Positions 50,624 through 60,085 of a stretch of DNA of 64,000 nucleotides are shown one piece after another. The notes under the pieces were generated by a model. The model had not been told where the DNA came from, searched no databases, and saw nothing but the letters and a program-made list of their open reading frames with translations. Origin of the DNA: DATIXJ01 sp035518715 (GTDB taxonomy: Bacteria > Bacteroidota > Ignavibacteria > UBA10030 > SZUA-254); contig DATIXJ010000027.1 of the NCBI GenBank assembly GCA_035518715.1, positions 1-64,000 of the forward strand, written 5' to 3'. Each line of letters starts with the position of its first letter. Positions within the stretch are counted from its first letter, which is position 1. The position numbers and the translations under genes were made by a program.

Positions 50624-53600
50624 TCAGACGTCTGAATCGGTTACCGGCAGGATCAGTGTCACTGCCGTTCCGTCCTGTGGCTGTGAACAGATTTCGAGAT
50701 GGGCGCCCAGATGCGTGAGCCGTTCCCGAATGTTAAAAAGACCGAAGCCGCCCTTCCGCTTCAGTGGCGTTTCCAGTATCCGTGTATCAAATCCCCTCCC
50801 GTGATCCTGAATCGTGATCTTCATGACATCAGTGTCAACGGCGATCGCGAGAAATGCGGTCTTCGTTCCCGCATGCTTCACGACATTCGTCAACAATTCC
50901 CGGATTGCGTGGAATGCCACAGTCCGGATTTCCTTCCGAAGCTCGGGGACATGAGGCGGCAGTGAAGAGGAGACCGTCACGCGCAGTTGATAGTGCTCTT
51001 CCATAAATTCCACGAGCCAGCTGATGGCATCGTTGAAGGCAAGCTCATAGAGCACAGGCGGACTCAGCTCAAAGGTGAGTGTCTGAAGATTTTCGAGCGC
51101 TTCTTCGAGCAGACGGTTGACCTGCCGCAGGAGCTTCTGGTTTGCCGAATTACCGCGGGCAGTCTTCACTGTGGTGAGCTTTGTCTGGCAAAATGCCAGC
51201 GTCTGGCTGACGGTATCGTGGAGGTATGTCGCCATACGCCGCCGCTCCTCCTCTTCCGTGTTGGAGAGCTCGGTTGCGAGCGATTTCAGCTGTTCCTGGT
51301 ATGCCAGCAGCCGTTCTTCGGCGAGCTTTCGTTCGGTGATGTCGATTGCCGTGCTCAACACCGCCGGTTTTCCTTCGAATTCGATTTCTCCCACCGTGTA
51401 ATCAACCCATCTTCCCACACCATTCTTCCCGATAATTCTCAGTTCATAATGAAGCTGTTCTTCCGAGCGGCGCGTTCCAATGGCAGCCCGTGCCTCTGAA
51501 ATGAGATGACGGTATTCAGGATCGACCATCGTCCCCAATGGCAATTGCGCCATCTCTCCTCTGCTGTACCCTGTAAGTTTTTCCGCGCTGGAATTGACGT
51601 AACGGAGGTCGTCTCCTTCATAAATGAAAATTGCCGAAGATGTCGTTTCCGTAATCATCTCCAGGTTCTTTTCCCGCTGGCGCAGTTCGACGGCGTAGTG
51701 GCGCTTGCGGAGGAAAAGCATCGTGCCGAGATACATCACCGCGATCGACAAGAATGCTATAAGCCCGACGAACGCCGGTCTCAGGTACAATGGCGGAGCG
51801 ATTGCGAATTCGATCTTCGCCCCGGCGGTGTCATAACGGCCAAATAGGCCTTTTGCCTGAATCTGCAGGGTGTGATCTCCGGGCGGGAGATCTGAGAATT
51901 TCTTTTCACGTTCGGTCGACCAGTCAGACCACGGAAGTTTATCGAGCTTAGAGCGGGAATATGATTCCCATTCCGGAATCGAACCCCAGTACGGATACAC
52001 GCCCCAGCGAACTGAGGCTGCATGCTCCTCGATGGAAGGGGCATTTACTCCGATGCGCGTCGGGGGACACTGAAGCTCATCGAAGTGCAGAATGTCGACT
52101 CCGCCTCCTTCCGTACCGATATAGAGCCGGTCGGACACGACAAAGAGCGGCCAAAGCTTCAGGCTTGTAAGCCCCGCCGAAAGGTGGATGGATGACCATG
52201 TTCCATTCCGGTAATTCACGATTCCTTCATCACTCCTGGTCGAGACCCAGAGAGCACCGGATGGGTCGACGGCCAAATTCCAGATCTGAGCATTGATATG
52301 GCGGTCTGTCAGCGACATGAGGTGAACAGAATCCTGTCCATCGACATACCCTAACGGGTTCTCGGCATTAGAACCGAACCAGACCCCCGCGGATGAATCG
52401 GCGGCAATTGCAAACACCGTTTCCGCATTGAAGGATTCAAATTCCTTCCATTGATCATCGTGCCACTTGTATAGTCCTCTGCTCGTTCCAAACCAGAACG
52501 ACCCGTCCTTCGATTCTACAAATGAATAGACTCTTTTATTGGGGAGTCCGCGCGCCCGTGTCCACGGAATAATCCTCTCTCCCTCGAGAAGAAACGCACC
52601 CGGCTGTTGCGGATCCTCCTTACTGACCGACATGCCGAGAAACCAGAGCCGTCCTTCCTTGTCTGGTAGTATCGCGTGTACCAGAGGTGCGTCAAGACCA
52701 CTCTCTCTCCCGAAATGTTTCCAGATCCTCCCGTTCCACCGGTATGCTCCGCCGAACTGACTCCCGCTGCATATCCAGATGTTGCCAGCGGTATCTTCGG
52801 CAATGCCGGTAACGATGGGAATGGGTTTGCCGTCGATATCATCAAACTCCCTCACGATCGTTCCATCCTCCCGGCGGACTTCAATACCATTGGCAGTGCC
52901 AAGCCAGATGAGGCCATCCCGCGACCGTATGATTGCGTGCACCGTGTTTTTGAGATTGGGAAAGGGATGTTTCCAGTACGACCATCGTTGTGAAGAGCAC
53001 TTACACAGGTAGAGCCCGGATTCCGTACCGACCCAGAGATCGCCGTTCTTTCTGTACTTGAAGACGACGGCGGTTCGCATCTGTACGGGCATCCCGGTGA
53101 TGGGTCGCCATACCGACTTTTCACGAATCCTTATATCTCCGGATTCGTACAGAGCCAGGACATTTCCGTTCGGTGAAATATCCATGGATTGGATGAGCTC
53201 ATTTCCTTCGTGCGCATTGTAGGCCGGCTTGCGGCCTTCCGACCATTCCCATAAGCCGCGCCAGCTAAATGGAGCTTTCACCCAGGCGAGGACCTCTCCG
53301 TTGCTTCCTTCCACCACGTCGACGATTTCGAAATTCTCCGCTGTCGATTTGAGTTCGAGTTTCCACTCCGACCCGTTCCATCGAAAGAGTCCGTCGGAGC
53401 AGCAGAGCCAGGCCGCACCTCCGGTGAAATGCAGGGGGGGCAGAGGCGGCGAGACGATGGTCTGCGGGATTTTCGGGCGACGGAGCACACCGTTGTCGAG
53501 AATGAAGAGCGCAGTGTCATGCAAAACCATGTATGTTTCAGGCCCGAACGGAACAATCGCGGTCAGAAAATCGAGTGTTTCATTCCCGTAACTTTCCGGA

Positions 53601-53998
53601 ACCGGAATTCTCTGAATCGAATTTGTATCGATTCTGTACGGGCGGCCTTTGTGGATCACGAGCAGCGAGCCATCCAGGCCCGGACAGACCCAGGGTATGG
53701 CCGAGGGCGAGAAGCTGAACGAATCAGGAATGGCATTCCACCGGTAACCATCGTACCAGGCGATCCCCAATGTCGTGACGACCCACGGGATGTCATTTGA
53801 AGTTTCGTAAATGCCGAGAACGTGATTCGACGGAAGACCTGATTGTGTTGTGAATGAAGCCCAGCGCCAGGTTTCGAACAGCGGTTCAGATTCGTTCTGG
53901 GTGTGTACCGGATGGACGGAGATCGCCAGGAGTATGAGCAGCTGGACGGAAAAGAACCATGTCCGCCCGATGGATCGACAGGGAGTAGGTTGCCTCAC
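50624..53998 (-). CDS. Hybrid-length sensor histidine kinase with Reg_prop beta-propeller sensor
   Basis: The 1124-residue protein has a signal peptide or anchor (TWFFSVQLLILLAISVHPVH). A periplasmic region of about 620 residues is made of two-component-regulator propeller repeats (units such as SGLPSNHVLGIYETSNDIPW, GNIWICSG, GSFWFGTSRGLYKW, GALWVSTRSDEGIVNY), and a Y_Y_Y domain follows (about 670-745, ending LQIQAKGLFGRYD). After one helix (AFVGLIAFLSIAVMYLGTML) come a PAS domain, the HisKA_3 helix with the phospho-His in MATYLHDTVSQTL, and a HATPase (LLTNVVKHAGTK, DHGRGFD, GFGLFNIRERL). It starts with GTG. Ligand unknown; polysaccharide sensing is common for Reg_prop sensors but not shown here. 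Confidence 0.93.
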   Translation of the reverse strand: MRQPTPCRSIGRTWFFSVQLLILLAISVHPVHTQNESEPLFETWRWASFTTQSGLPSNHVLGIYETSNDIPWVVTTLGIAWYDGYRWNAIPDSFSFSPSAIPWVCPGLDGSLLVIHKGRPYRIDTNSIQRIPVPESYGNETLDFLTAIVPFGPETYMVLHDTALFILDNGVLRRPKIPQTIVSPPLPPLHFTGGAAWLCCSDGLFRWNGSEWKLELKSTAENFEIVDVVEGSNGEVLAWVKAPFSWRGLWEWSEGRKPAYNAHEGNELIQSMDISPNGNVLALYESGDIRIREKSVWRPITGMPVQMRTAVVFKYRKNGDLWVGTESGLYLCKCSSQRWSYWKHPFPNLKNTVHAIIRSRDGLIWLGTANGIEVRREDGTIVREFDDIDGKPIPIVTGIAEDTAGNIWICSGSQFGGAYRWNGRIWKHFGRESGLDAPLVHAILPDKEGRLWFLGMSVSKEDPQQPGAFLLEGERIIPWTRARGLPNKRVYSFVESKDGSFWFGTSRGLYKWHDDQWKEFESFNAETVFAIAADSSAGVWFGSNAENPLGYVDGQDSVHLMSLTDRHINAQIWNLAVDPSGALWVSTRSDEGIVNYRNGTWSSIHLSAGLTSLKLWPLFVVSDRLYIGTEGGGVDILHFDELQCPPTRIGVNAPSIEEHAASVRWGVYPYWGSIPEWESYSRSKLDKLPWSDWSTEREKKFSDLPPGDHTLQIQAKGLFGRYDTAGAKIEFAIAPPLYLRPAFVGLIAFLSIAVMYLGTMLFLRKRHYAVELRQREKNLEMITETTSSAIFIYEGDDLRYVNSSAEKLTGYSRGEMAQLPLGTMVDPEYRHLISEARAAIGTRRSEEQLHYELRIIGKNGVGRWVDYTVGEIEFEGKPAVLSTAIDITERKLAEERLLAYQEQLKSLATELSNTEEEERRRMATYLHDTVSQTLAFCQTKLTTVKTARGNSANQKLLRQVNRLLEEALENLQTLTFELSPPVLYELAFNDAISWLVEFMEEHYQLRVTVSSSLPPHVPELRKEIRTVAFHAIRELLTNVVKHAGTKTAFLAIAVDTDVMKITIQDHGRGFDTRILETPLKRKGGFGLFNIRERLTHLGAHLEICSQPQDGTAVTLILPVTDSDV

Positions 53999-54152
53999 AC
54001 GTTACCGGGTCAGAAATGAAGGGAATACTTCTCTACAGGAACGTAACAAAGTTTCCTTCCAGATGCAATCATCCGGGGGACAAATTACTCAATCAGCAGA
54101 ATTGGTGCGGGACATAGCGGGTTGATGAAAAATTTCGTACATTATTCGCACG

Positions 54153-54881
54153 ATGTTTTCAGTTCAGGCGATATCGGTTCTGGGATTGGGTTTCGTGTTG
54201 GGATTGAAGCACGCGCTCGACGCTGACCATCTGGTAACGGTCTCAACGATCGTGAGTGAACGAAAAGGGTTCTGGAGCTCTTCGATTGTTGGTGCGTTTT
54301 GGGGATTTGGACATACCGCGTCGTTGCTCATTGTCGGTCTCGGAGTAATTGCATTTCATCTCGTCATTCCCGGCAGGATCGCGCAGTCGATGGAATTCGC
54401 GGTGGCACTCATGCTCATCGTTCTCGGTGCGAACCTCCTCTGGAAGATCAGAAAAGGTGCGACATTCCATGTGCATACACACTCGCACGATCATCACGTC
54501 CACGTCCACCCGCACATCCATGAGGTAGAGCCGGGAAAGCCGCATAACCACGCTGACCTGGATCATCACCGGAAGAAAATCGGCAAGAAACCGTTTTTTA
54601 TCGGAATGGTACACGGCATGGCGGGAAGTGCGGCGTTAATGCTCATCGTTCTTGCAACAATTTCCTCGCGAATTCTGGCATTGCTCTACATCGGGATCTT
54701 TGGAATAGGATCCGTCGGCGGGATGTTCCTGATGAGCGCGCTGATTGGAATACCGTTTTCCGTTACCGCGAAACATGAGCGCATCAACGGAATTATCCGG
54801 ACAGCCGCGGGGGTGATCAGTTTGACGTTTGGAATTTTTCTTGGGTATCAAATCGGTTTTGTTGACGGGTTATTGCCGTAG
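54153..54881 (+). CDS. NicO-type nickel/cobalt permease with His-rich loop
   Basis: The 242-residue inner-membrane protein has about six helices. The NiCoT-type signature GLKHALDADHLVTV (about 18-31) is in helix 1 and FWGFGHTASLLIVGLGV (about 49-65) is in helix 2. A cytoplasmic loop (about 107-140) is packed with His (HVHTHSHDHHVHVHPHIHE), typical of nickel or cobalt transporters; a second motif reads FIGMVHGMAGSAALML. It may import or, like RcnA, export Ni/Co; direction is not readable. TACATTAT lies seven bases before the ATG, but there is no proper -33 match. Terminator at 54905-54935. Confidence 0.85.
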   Translation: MFSVQAISVLGLGFVLGLKHALDADHLVTVSTIVSERKGFWSSSIVGAFWGFGHTASLLIVGLGVIAFHLVIPGRIAQSMEFAVALMLIVLGANLLWKIRKGATFHVHTHSHDHHVHVHPHIHEVEPGKPHNHADLDHHRKKIGKKPFFIGMVHGMAGSAALMLIVLATISSRILALLYIGIFGIGSVGGMFLMSALIGIPFSVTAKHERINGIIRTAAGVISLTFGIFLGYQIGFVDGLLP

Positions 54882-54904
54882 TACTCTTGAGAACAATTTC
54901 CTCA

Positions 54905-54935
54905 GAGGCAGGCGTCGGCCTGCCTTTTCTCTTTT
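54905..54935 (+). terminator. Rho-independent terminator after the NicO-type gene
   Basis: GGCAGGC and GCCTGCC around a GTCG loop, followed by TTTTCTCTTTT. Confidence 0.88.
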
Positions 54936-54959
54936 CAGAAACCCCTTTGGAGGAATGTA

Positions 54960-55976
54960 ATGAAAAGAATCCTTCGATGTCCACATGCCGTTCATCTCCT
55001 GTTGTGGATGATTGCGGCAGTTATACCCCTCTCATCCAATTCTGTCTTTGCGCAGCATCATATTGCGATTATGATCCACGGTGGTGCAGGGACAATCCTC
55101 AAATCGAACATGACGGAAGAACGTGAACGGCAATATCGTGACACACTCACTGTCGCACTCATGGCAGGATACCGTATCCTGGAGAACCACGGATCGAGTC
55201 TAGACGCTGTCGAGGCCGCGATCCATGTGATGGAAGATTGTCCGTTGTTCAATGCTGGCAAGGGAGCGGTATTTACGCATGAAGGAACCAACGAGCTCGA
55301 TGCGTCGATGATGGACGGCCTCACGCTCAAGGCGGGTGCAGTTGCGGCAGTAAAACATATCAAGAATCCGATCTCGCTTGCACGGTTGGTAATGGAAAAA
55401 TCGAAACATGTGATGCTCGTCGGCGATGGAGCAGAGGCATTTGCAAAGGAGATGGGAGTATCCCTTGTCCCCGCACAATATTTCTACACCGAACGGAGAT
55501 GGAAGGAGCTGCAGAGAGCCATCGAAGAGGAAAAGAGGGAGGGAGCAAAAGACAGCGTAGGGGAAAAGCACGGTACGGTGGGATGCGTTGCTCTTGACGA
55601 AAATGGTAATCTTGCTGCCGGGACGTCGACCGGCGGAATCACGAACAAGCGCTTCGGCCGGGTCGGCGATTCGCCGATCATCGGTGCGGGAACATATGCG
55701 AACAACAGCACCTGTGCGATTTCCGCTACCGGGGACGGAGAATACTTCATCCGTGTCGGGGTTGCGCGGGAGATTTCCGCGCTTGTTTCGTACAGTCATT
55801 TGCCGCTTCGTCAAGCCGCCGACAGCGCGCTCGCAGAGGTGAAAGCCCTCGGCGGGACCGGCGGGGTCATCGTCCTCGATGCGAACGGAAAAATGGCTAT
55901 GTCGTTCAATACTGAGGGAATGTACCGCGCGTATATTGACGAATCCGGTAAGCCGGTAGTGCAGATCTATAAGTGA
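54960..55976 (+). CDS. Secreted isoaspartyl peptidase/L-asparaginase (Ntn-hydrolase)
   Basis: The 338-residue protein has a signal peptide (about 1-32, ending SNSVFAQ). The isoaspartyl peptidase fold follows: MIHGGAGTILKSNM (about 38-51), LDAVEAAIHVMEDCPLFNAG (about 80-99), and the autocleavage/catalytic Thr in GEKHGTVGCVALD (about 201), followed by AGTSTGGITNKRFGRVGD. The protein should self-cleave into two chains, then hydrolyse beta-aspartyl peptides or asparagine in the periplasm. GGAGGAA lies before the ATG. It sits between nickel/cobalt genes but is separated by a terminator and the next promoter, so it may be unrelated to them. Confidence 0.92.
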   Translation: MKRILRCPHAVHLLLWMIAAVIPLSSNSVFAQHHIAIMIHGGAGTILKSNMTEERERQYRDTLTVALMAGYRILENHGSSLDAVEAAIHVMEDCPLFNAGKGAVFTHEGTNELDASMMDGLTLKAGAVAAVKHIKNPISLARLVMEKSKHVMLVGDGAEAFAKEMGVSLVPAQYFYTERRWKELQRAIEEEKREGAKDSVGEKHGTVGCVALDENGNLAAGTSTGGITNKRFGRVGDSPIIGAGTYANNSTCAISATGDGEYFIRVGVAREISALVSYSHLPLRQAADSALAEVKALGGTGGVIVLDANGKMAMSFNTEGMYRAYIDESGKPVVQIYK

Positions 55977-55991
55977 GGCAGGATTTCGACG

Positions 55992-56023
55992 TTTGTTTTT
56001 TTGGGATCAGCTCCCTATCTTGT
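55992..56023 (+). promoter_or_regulatory. Promoter for the Cys-rich protein / TonB receptor unit
   Basis: TTTG at 55992-55995, a 20-nt spacer and TATCTTGT at 56016-56023. The predicted start point is near 56030, which rules out the in-frame ATG at 56026 and supports the ATG at 56053. Confidence 0.6.
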
Positions 56024-56052
56024 AAATGTACGTTTCGAAGTTTCTCCATATC

Positions 56053-56415
56053 ATGAACCGATTAGTTCTTAGCGTTATTCTTCTTGTATTTGCGTGCAGT
56101 GAATTCGATTCACTTCTCAGGGAGGTTGTTCCTCAGGGGCAGCCGTGTTGTTGCGCTTGCTGTCAGAAAGATGGAAATACAGGCATGCAGTGTCATGCGG
56201 GCCGACACGGTTCGCCGTCCCAATGCACCGTTCGTTCAAGCTGCTGTCAGCGGGGAGGGCAGACGATTCTCCCCCAAATGATCAAGGTGTTATTCAATGA
56301 GTGTTCCCGGGGCCCATTCTGCCTTGTACCGATCGACAACTGTCCGAATAGCACACAATATCTGCCCGCTGCGATCTTCTCATCAGCATTGTTCCATCCG
56401 CCCCAAGGGGCCTGA
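56053..56415 (+). CDS. Small Cys-rich exported protein preceding a TonB receptor
   Basis: The 120-residue protein starts with a hydrophobic signal (MNRLVLSVILLVFAC) whose Cys could be lipidated. It contains 13 cysteines in all, including the cluster QPCCCACCQKDG, then MQC, SQC, SSCC, NEC, FC and NC. The C-terminal segment reads LPAAIFSSALFHPPQGA. This looks like a periplasmic metal-binding protein. The exact family is not recognised; short Cys-rich exported proteins with a late PP motif do precede TonB receptors in Bacteroidota. It follows its own promoter and ends 90 nt before the receptor gene. Confidence 0.65.
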   Translation: MNRLVLSVILLVFACSEFDSLLREVVPQGQPCCCACCQKDGNTGMQCHAGRHGSPSQCTVRSSCCQRGGQTILPQMIKVLFNECSRGPFCLVPIDNCPNSTQYLPAAIFSSALFHPPQGA

Positions 56416-56504
56416 TCCTTCATTGTAAACCGGAGCCCAGAATCCCTTCCATAGTGATGGGGGTTCCGCCATTTATTTCATTCATAAGAAGAAGGAATTG
56501 TTCG

Positions 56505-58526
56505 ATGGAATGTCAAGCGTTGTCGCATGTTCTCTGTTTCATTTCCATTTTTACTATTTCAGCTCAAACCGCTGTTTGGGCCCAGCATGCGGAGGCCGAT
56601 TCATCTCATCAGGGTGGAGATCTGCAGTCCCGGCCCCCTGTCCAGCTTCAGGAAGTAACAATTGTTGCTTCGCCGTATCAGCATGAATCGCCGTTGAGCA
56701 GCGTGACCGTTTCGCCTGTGGTGATTCAACAGACAGTCGCGACCGACGCATGGGATCTATTGCGTCAGACGGCAGGTCTCGAGGTGCATGAGCAGGGACA
56801 AGGTCCGGGATTTGCATCTGATGCCTCGATCCGCGGGTTCAGTTCGGATCATTCGACCGATATCGCATTGTGGGTCGACGGAGTGCCGGTGAACGAGCCG
56901 GTGAACGGCCATGCCGAGGGGTATGATGATTTCAGTCTTCTCTTTCCGCAACTCATCAGGAATATTGAAGTGATCAAGGGCCCCGTCAGCCCTCTGTACG
57001 GGAATTTTGCCCTGGCGGGTGCCGTGAATGTGCGCACGATTGAGCGTGCCGACAGCACCACAGCGTCGCTATCCGGCGGTTCGAACGCGCGTCTGGAGGG
57101 AACTGTCGTGACTGGTTTCGATAACGGTGCGACCGGTGGAGTCATCGGCTTCCGCGGAATACGGGATGACGGCTGGCGGCCGAACAGCGACTGGAGCTTG
57201 GGCCAGGCCTATGCCCGGTTGGTTCGCGACTTTTCCGATGCCGTGACCATCGATGGGGGAATCGGACTTTACGCCTCGGGATGGGATTCGCCGGGATTTC
57301 TCACGGTTGACCAATTTGACCACCAACAATACGTTACCGTGACCAATGCTACCGATGGCGGATACAAGAGGCGAGCGCAGGAACGACTCAGCGCCCGTGT
57401 CTTTCTCACTCCGACAACACTCTGGAGATCGACCATTTATGCCACTCAGGGCCGATGGCAGCTCTTCCTGACCATTCCGCCTGAGCCGGGATCGGGTGAA
57501 GGGACCGGCAGTCAAACCGAAGAAGAGGATAGCAGGTATGGTTATGGCGCGACGAGTGCTTTGACGCTCGCACTTCCTATGACCGACTTGACATTTGGTG
57601 TGGAGGGGAGGTTGGATCATTCCGACTACCAGAACTGGTTGACGACTTCCCGAATCCGGAATATGCCCCAGACGCTCGTTTCCGCCCGTCAAGTACTGGG
57701 AGCCGCTTTTCTGCAGGGAGAAACAAAACTATCCGACCGGCTGCGTCTGAGAATTGGCGGAAGGTACGATGCCCTCGTAACGGGGTCAGTGCCCGACGGA
57801 AGTCCCACGGTGAGCGAGAGCAAGGGTGTATTCTCCCCGAAGCTCGGTGTTTCGTACGATCTTTTCTCTTCCGTTGCAGCCTATGCAAATGTTTCGAGAG
57901 GATTCCGGCAGAGCGACGGTGTCATCACCGATCCGTCGCTCCCGTTCATCATCGCCTGGAATTACGAAGCCGGTTTCAAATTCCACTCGGATCGCTTCGC
58001 CGCGGATGTAGCTTTCTTCAGAATGGATGTGAGCAATGAGCAGACATTTGATCCGGTGACGCTGAGCTCGACGAGCAACGGTGCCAGTCGCCGGCAGGGC
58101 GTGGATATCTCGGTTGATGCCCGACTTACGAACGCAATCTCGCTGAGCACCAACCTTACGGTCACCGATGCGAAGTATCTTGATCTTATTACTGCGGATG
58201 GTGTGTCACTCGGGGGGTCTCAGATCTACAATACCTCGAAATATGTTGGGACGGCTGCACTGGATCTCGCGCCGCCGAAACAGCGATGGTATGTACGATT
58301 ATGTTCTAATGTTGTTGGCCCGTATGCACCATTTGATGAACCGGGAGTTATGCTTCCATCCTATGCGTTGTTCCAGCTCTCCGCAGGAAACCAGCTCGGC
58401 AGCATTCTCTTTGAAACGGGAGTCAGGAATCTCTTCGATAAGGCCTATCCGGAGCTGCGTGCGGGAGGGTTTGTAGATCCGGGGCAGCCGAGGGCCGGAT
58501 ACCTGACCATGAAGTACACCCTTTGA
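56505..58526 (+). CDS. TonB-dependent outer-membrane receptor
   Basis: The 673-residue protein has a signal peptide ending near AVWAQ. A TonB box-like region (VQLQEVTIVASPY) precedes a plug domain with LLRQTAGLEVHEQGQGPGFA, SIRGFSSDHST, LWVDGVPVNEPVNG and IEVIKGPVSPLYGNFALAGA. A ~22-strand barrel runs to the end, including FSPKLGVSYDLFSSV and GVRNLFDKAYPELRAGGFVD near the C-terminus. It imports a metal chelate, cofactor or other ligand using TonB energy. The position between a Cys-rich protein and CbiMQO suggests nickel, cobalt or a cobalamin-like ligand, but no riboswitch is visible. The ATG at 56505 has AAGGA upstream and a signal peptide; earlier in-frame starts at 56454/56457 do not. Confidence 0.9.
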   Translation: MECQALSHVLCFISIFTISAQTAVWAQHAEADSSHQGGDLQSRPPVQLQEVTIVASPYQHESPLSSVTVSPVVIQQTVATDAWDLLRQTAGLEVHEQGQGPGFASDASIRGFSSDHSTDIALWVDGVPVNEPVNGHAEGYDDFSLLFPQLIRNIEVIKGPVSPLYGNFALAGAVNVRTIERADSTTASLSGGSNARLEGTVVTGFDNGATGGVIGFRGIRDDGWRPNSDWSLGQAYARLVRDFSDAVTIDGGIGLYASGWDSPGFLTVDQFDHQQYVTVTNATDGGYKRRAQERLSARVFLTPTTLWRSTIYATQGRWQLFLTIPPEPGSGEGTGSQTEEEDSRYGYGATSALTLALPMTDLTFGVEGRLDHSDYQNWLTTSRIRNMPQTLVSARQVLGAAFLQGETKLSDRLRLRIGGRYDALVTGSVPDGSPTVSESKGVFSPKLGVSYDLFSSVAAYANVSRGFRQSDGVITDPSLPFIIAWNYEAGFKFHSDRFAADVAFFRMDVSNEQTFDPVTLSSTSNGASRRQGVDISVDARLTNAISLSTNLTVTDAKYLDLITADGVSLGGSQIYNTSKYVGTAALDLAPPKQRWYVRLCSNVVGPYAPFDEPGVMLPSYALFQLSAGNQLGSILFETGVRNLFDKAYPELRAGGFVDPGQPRAGYLTMKYTL

Positions 58527-58664
58527 TCGTCATCGAGCGTGGTTTTACATCGTGAAGCAGAGAACAGATCGAACACGAAAGGATTCTTCTGGTACTGCAA
58601 AGTCCCAACTATTTATTATATTCTTGGGTCGAATTTGTAAACAAACCTACGAAGGACTGGCTGA

Positions 58665-59078
58665 ATGCGGATCATCACGGTTGCATTGGTTTTGACGATA
58701 GTGATAATCGATATCTCTATTCTCAGCGCACAGGAAATGGATACCGTACAACATCCCGTGGCGAAAGTTATTGCACTCAATGCGAACGGGAAGGACTATC
58801 TGCGGATTCTTGGAGGTCCGCCGGAATCCTCGACCCTGCACTCCGGGCTCGTGACGCTGCGTCGAAAAGCTTCGGTGGGAAAGCACAACACGGAAAAATA
58901 TGAGGAGATGGTGATTGTTCTTCGCGGAACCGGAATCATGAAAATCACAGGGGGTCCGGATCTTTCGTTCAAGGCAGGACAAGTAGTGTATTGTCCTTCA
59001 CATACAGAGCACGATGTGCTGAATACCGGTCGAACGCTTCTGCGGTATGTGTATGTTGTTGCCGAGACTGATCGATGA
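58665..59078 (+). CDS. Secreted cupin-domain protein
   Basis: The 137-residue protein has a signal peptide (RIITVALVLTIVIIDISIL, cut near LSAQ) and one small cupin barrel. The metal-site His/Glu cluster falls in GKHNTEKYEEMVIVLRG (about 71-87), with later HTEHDVLNTGRTLLRYVYV (about 111-129). It may bind a metal or small ligand in the periplasm. AAGGA is 11 nt before the ATG. It is 23 nt upstream of cbiM and probably in the same transcript; a metal-handling role is inferred only from that position. Confidence 0.8.
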   Translation: MRIITVALVLTIVIIDISILSAQEMDTVQHPVAKVIALNANGKDYLRILGGPPESSTLHSGLVTLRRKASVGKHNTEKYEEMVIVLRGTGIMKITGGPDLSFKAGQVVYCPSHTEHDVLNTGRTLLRYVYVVAETDR

Positions 59079-59101
59079 GAACAGCTCGAGGTTGATTTCG
59101 A

Positions 59102-60070
59102 ATGCACATCCCCGATGGCTTTCTTGATCCTAAGACTATTGCTGCGACATCAGCATTTTCGCTTGTTGGAGTAGCTCGTGCCTTGCGTGATGTCACCCGG
59201 CGGCTTGCGGGTTGGAAGATTCCGTTAATGGGAGTGACGGCTGCGTTCGTCTTTGTCGCTCAGATGCTGAATTTTCCGGTTGCGGGAGGGACATCAGGTC
59301 ATTTCGTCGGTGGAGTTTTTGTCGCGGTGCTCCTGGGCCCGAGTGCAGCGGTCGTTGTCATTACCGTTGTGCTTCTCGTGCAATGCTTTTTGTTTGCTGA
59401 TGGCGGGGTGTTTGCAATCGGCGCGAACATCTTCAACATGGCAATTGTCTCACCGATCGTGGGTTACTCTGTATACCGGATCGTCTCGGGGATTTTACCG
59501 AAGAGATATGGTAACCTCGTCGCTATCGGGGTCGCATCGTGGGTGTCGACAGTCGTTGCGGCGATCTGTTGTACGGGCGAGCTGGTCTGGTCCGGAACTG
59601 TTCCATGGTCGATTGGTTTTCCGGCCATGGCGGGAATCCACATGCTCATCGGCTTTGGCGAAGGCCTGATCACCATGCTGGTGTACGCAGCAATCATGCG
59701 AACAAGGCCGGATCTTGTCCGTCCGGAGGACTCCGGAATTATTCCGGGGGTTGTGCGACCCATAACAAACATCCTCATCTATGGGTTTCTCATCATATTC
59801 GGGCTGGCATTGTTTGTGAGCCCGTTCGCGTCGAGGTGGCCTGACGGGCTCGAGAAGGTTGCGGCGATGTTTGGATTCGCATCAAGAGCGCTGTCGGAAC
59901 GCGTTGTTCATTCTCCGATTGCGGAATACAAAGTGCCCGGAATCGGTTCCTTTTCGGTGGCGACCGCCCTTGCCGGAGTAATTGGGGCGATTACCGTTTT
60001 TCTTCTGTCGTTCGTTCTCGCCAGATTCCTGACTCGCTCTGCTGCTAAAAATGGCTCCTCGTCAGTCTGA
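59102..60070 (+). CDS. cbiM: CbiM-type ECF transporter substrate component, fused to a CbiN-like PDGLE domain
   Basis: The 322-residue inner-membrane protein has the diagnostic N-terminus MHIPDGFL, where the amino group and His2 bind Co or Ni, followed by about six helices (LNFPVAGGTSGHFVGGVF at about 59-76; ANIFNMAIVSP; MAGIHMLIGFGEGLITML). After about residue 225 comes a second part with WPDGLEKVAAMFGF and a last helix, matching the CbiN/NikN PDGLE domain; the separate cbiN gene is therefore missing by fusion. It recognises the metal in an ECF importer with the next two gene products. Nickel and cobalt cannot be told apart here. Confidence 0.93.
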   Translation: MHIPDGFLDPKTIAATSAFSLVGVARALRDVTRRLAGWKIPLMGVTAAFVFVAQMLNFPVAGGTSGHFVGGVFVAVLLGPSAAVVVITVVLLVQCFLFADGGVFAIGANIFNMAIVSPIVGYSVYRIVSGILPKRYGNLVAIGVASWVSTVVAAICCTGELVWSGTVPWSIGFPAMAGIHMLIGFGEGLITMLVYAAIMRTRPDLVRPEDSGIIPGVVRPITNILIYGFLIIFGLALFVSPFASRWPDGLEKVAAMFGFASRALSERVVHSPIAEYKVPGIGSFSVATALAGVIGAITVFLLSFVLARFLTRSAAKNGSSSV

Positions 60071-60085
60071 AGAATTCCCGACTGT

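Noticed and set aside
55977..56504. Cobalamin or NiCo riboswitch upstream of the TonB receptor
   Set aside because: I looked for the conserved B12-box-like and NiCo four-way junction sequences and saw neither here nor before cbiM.
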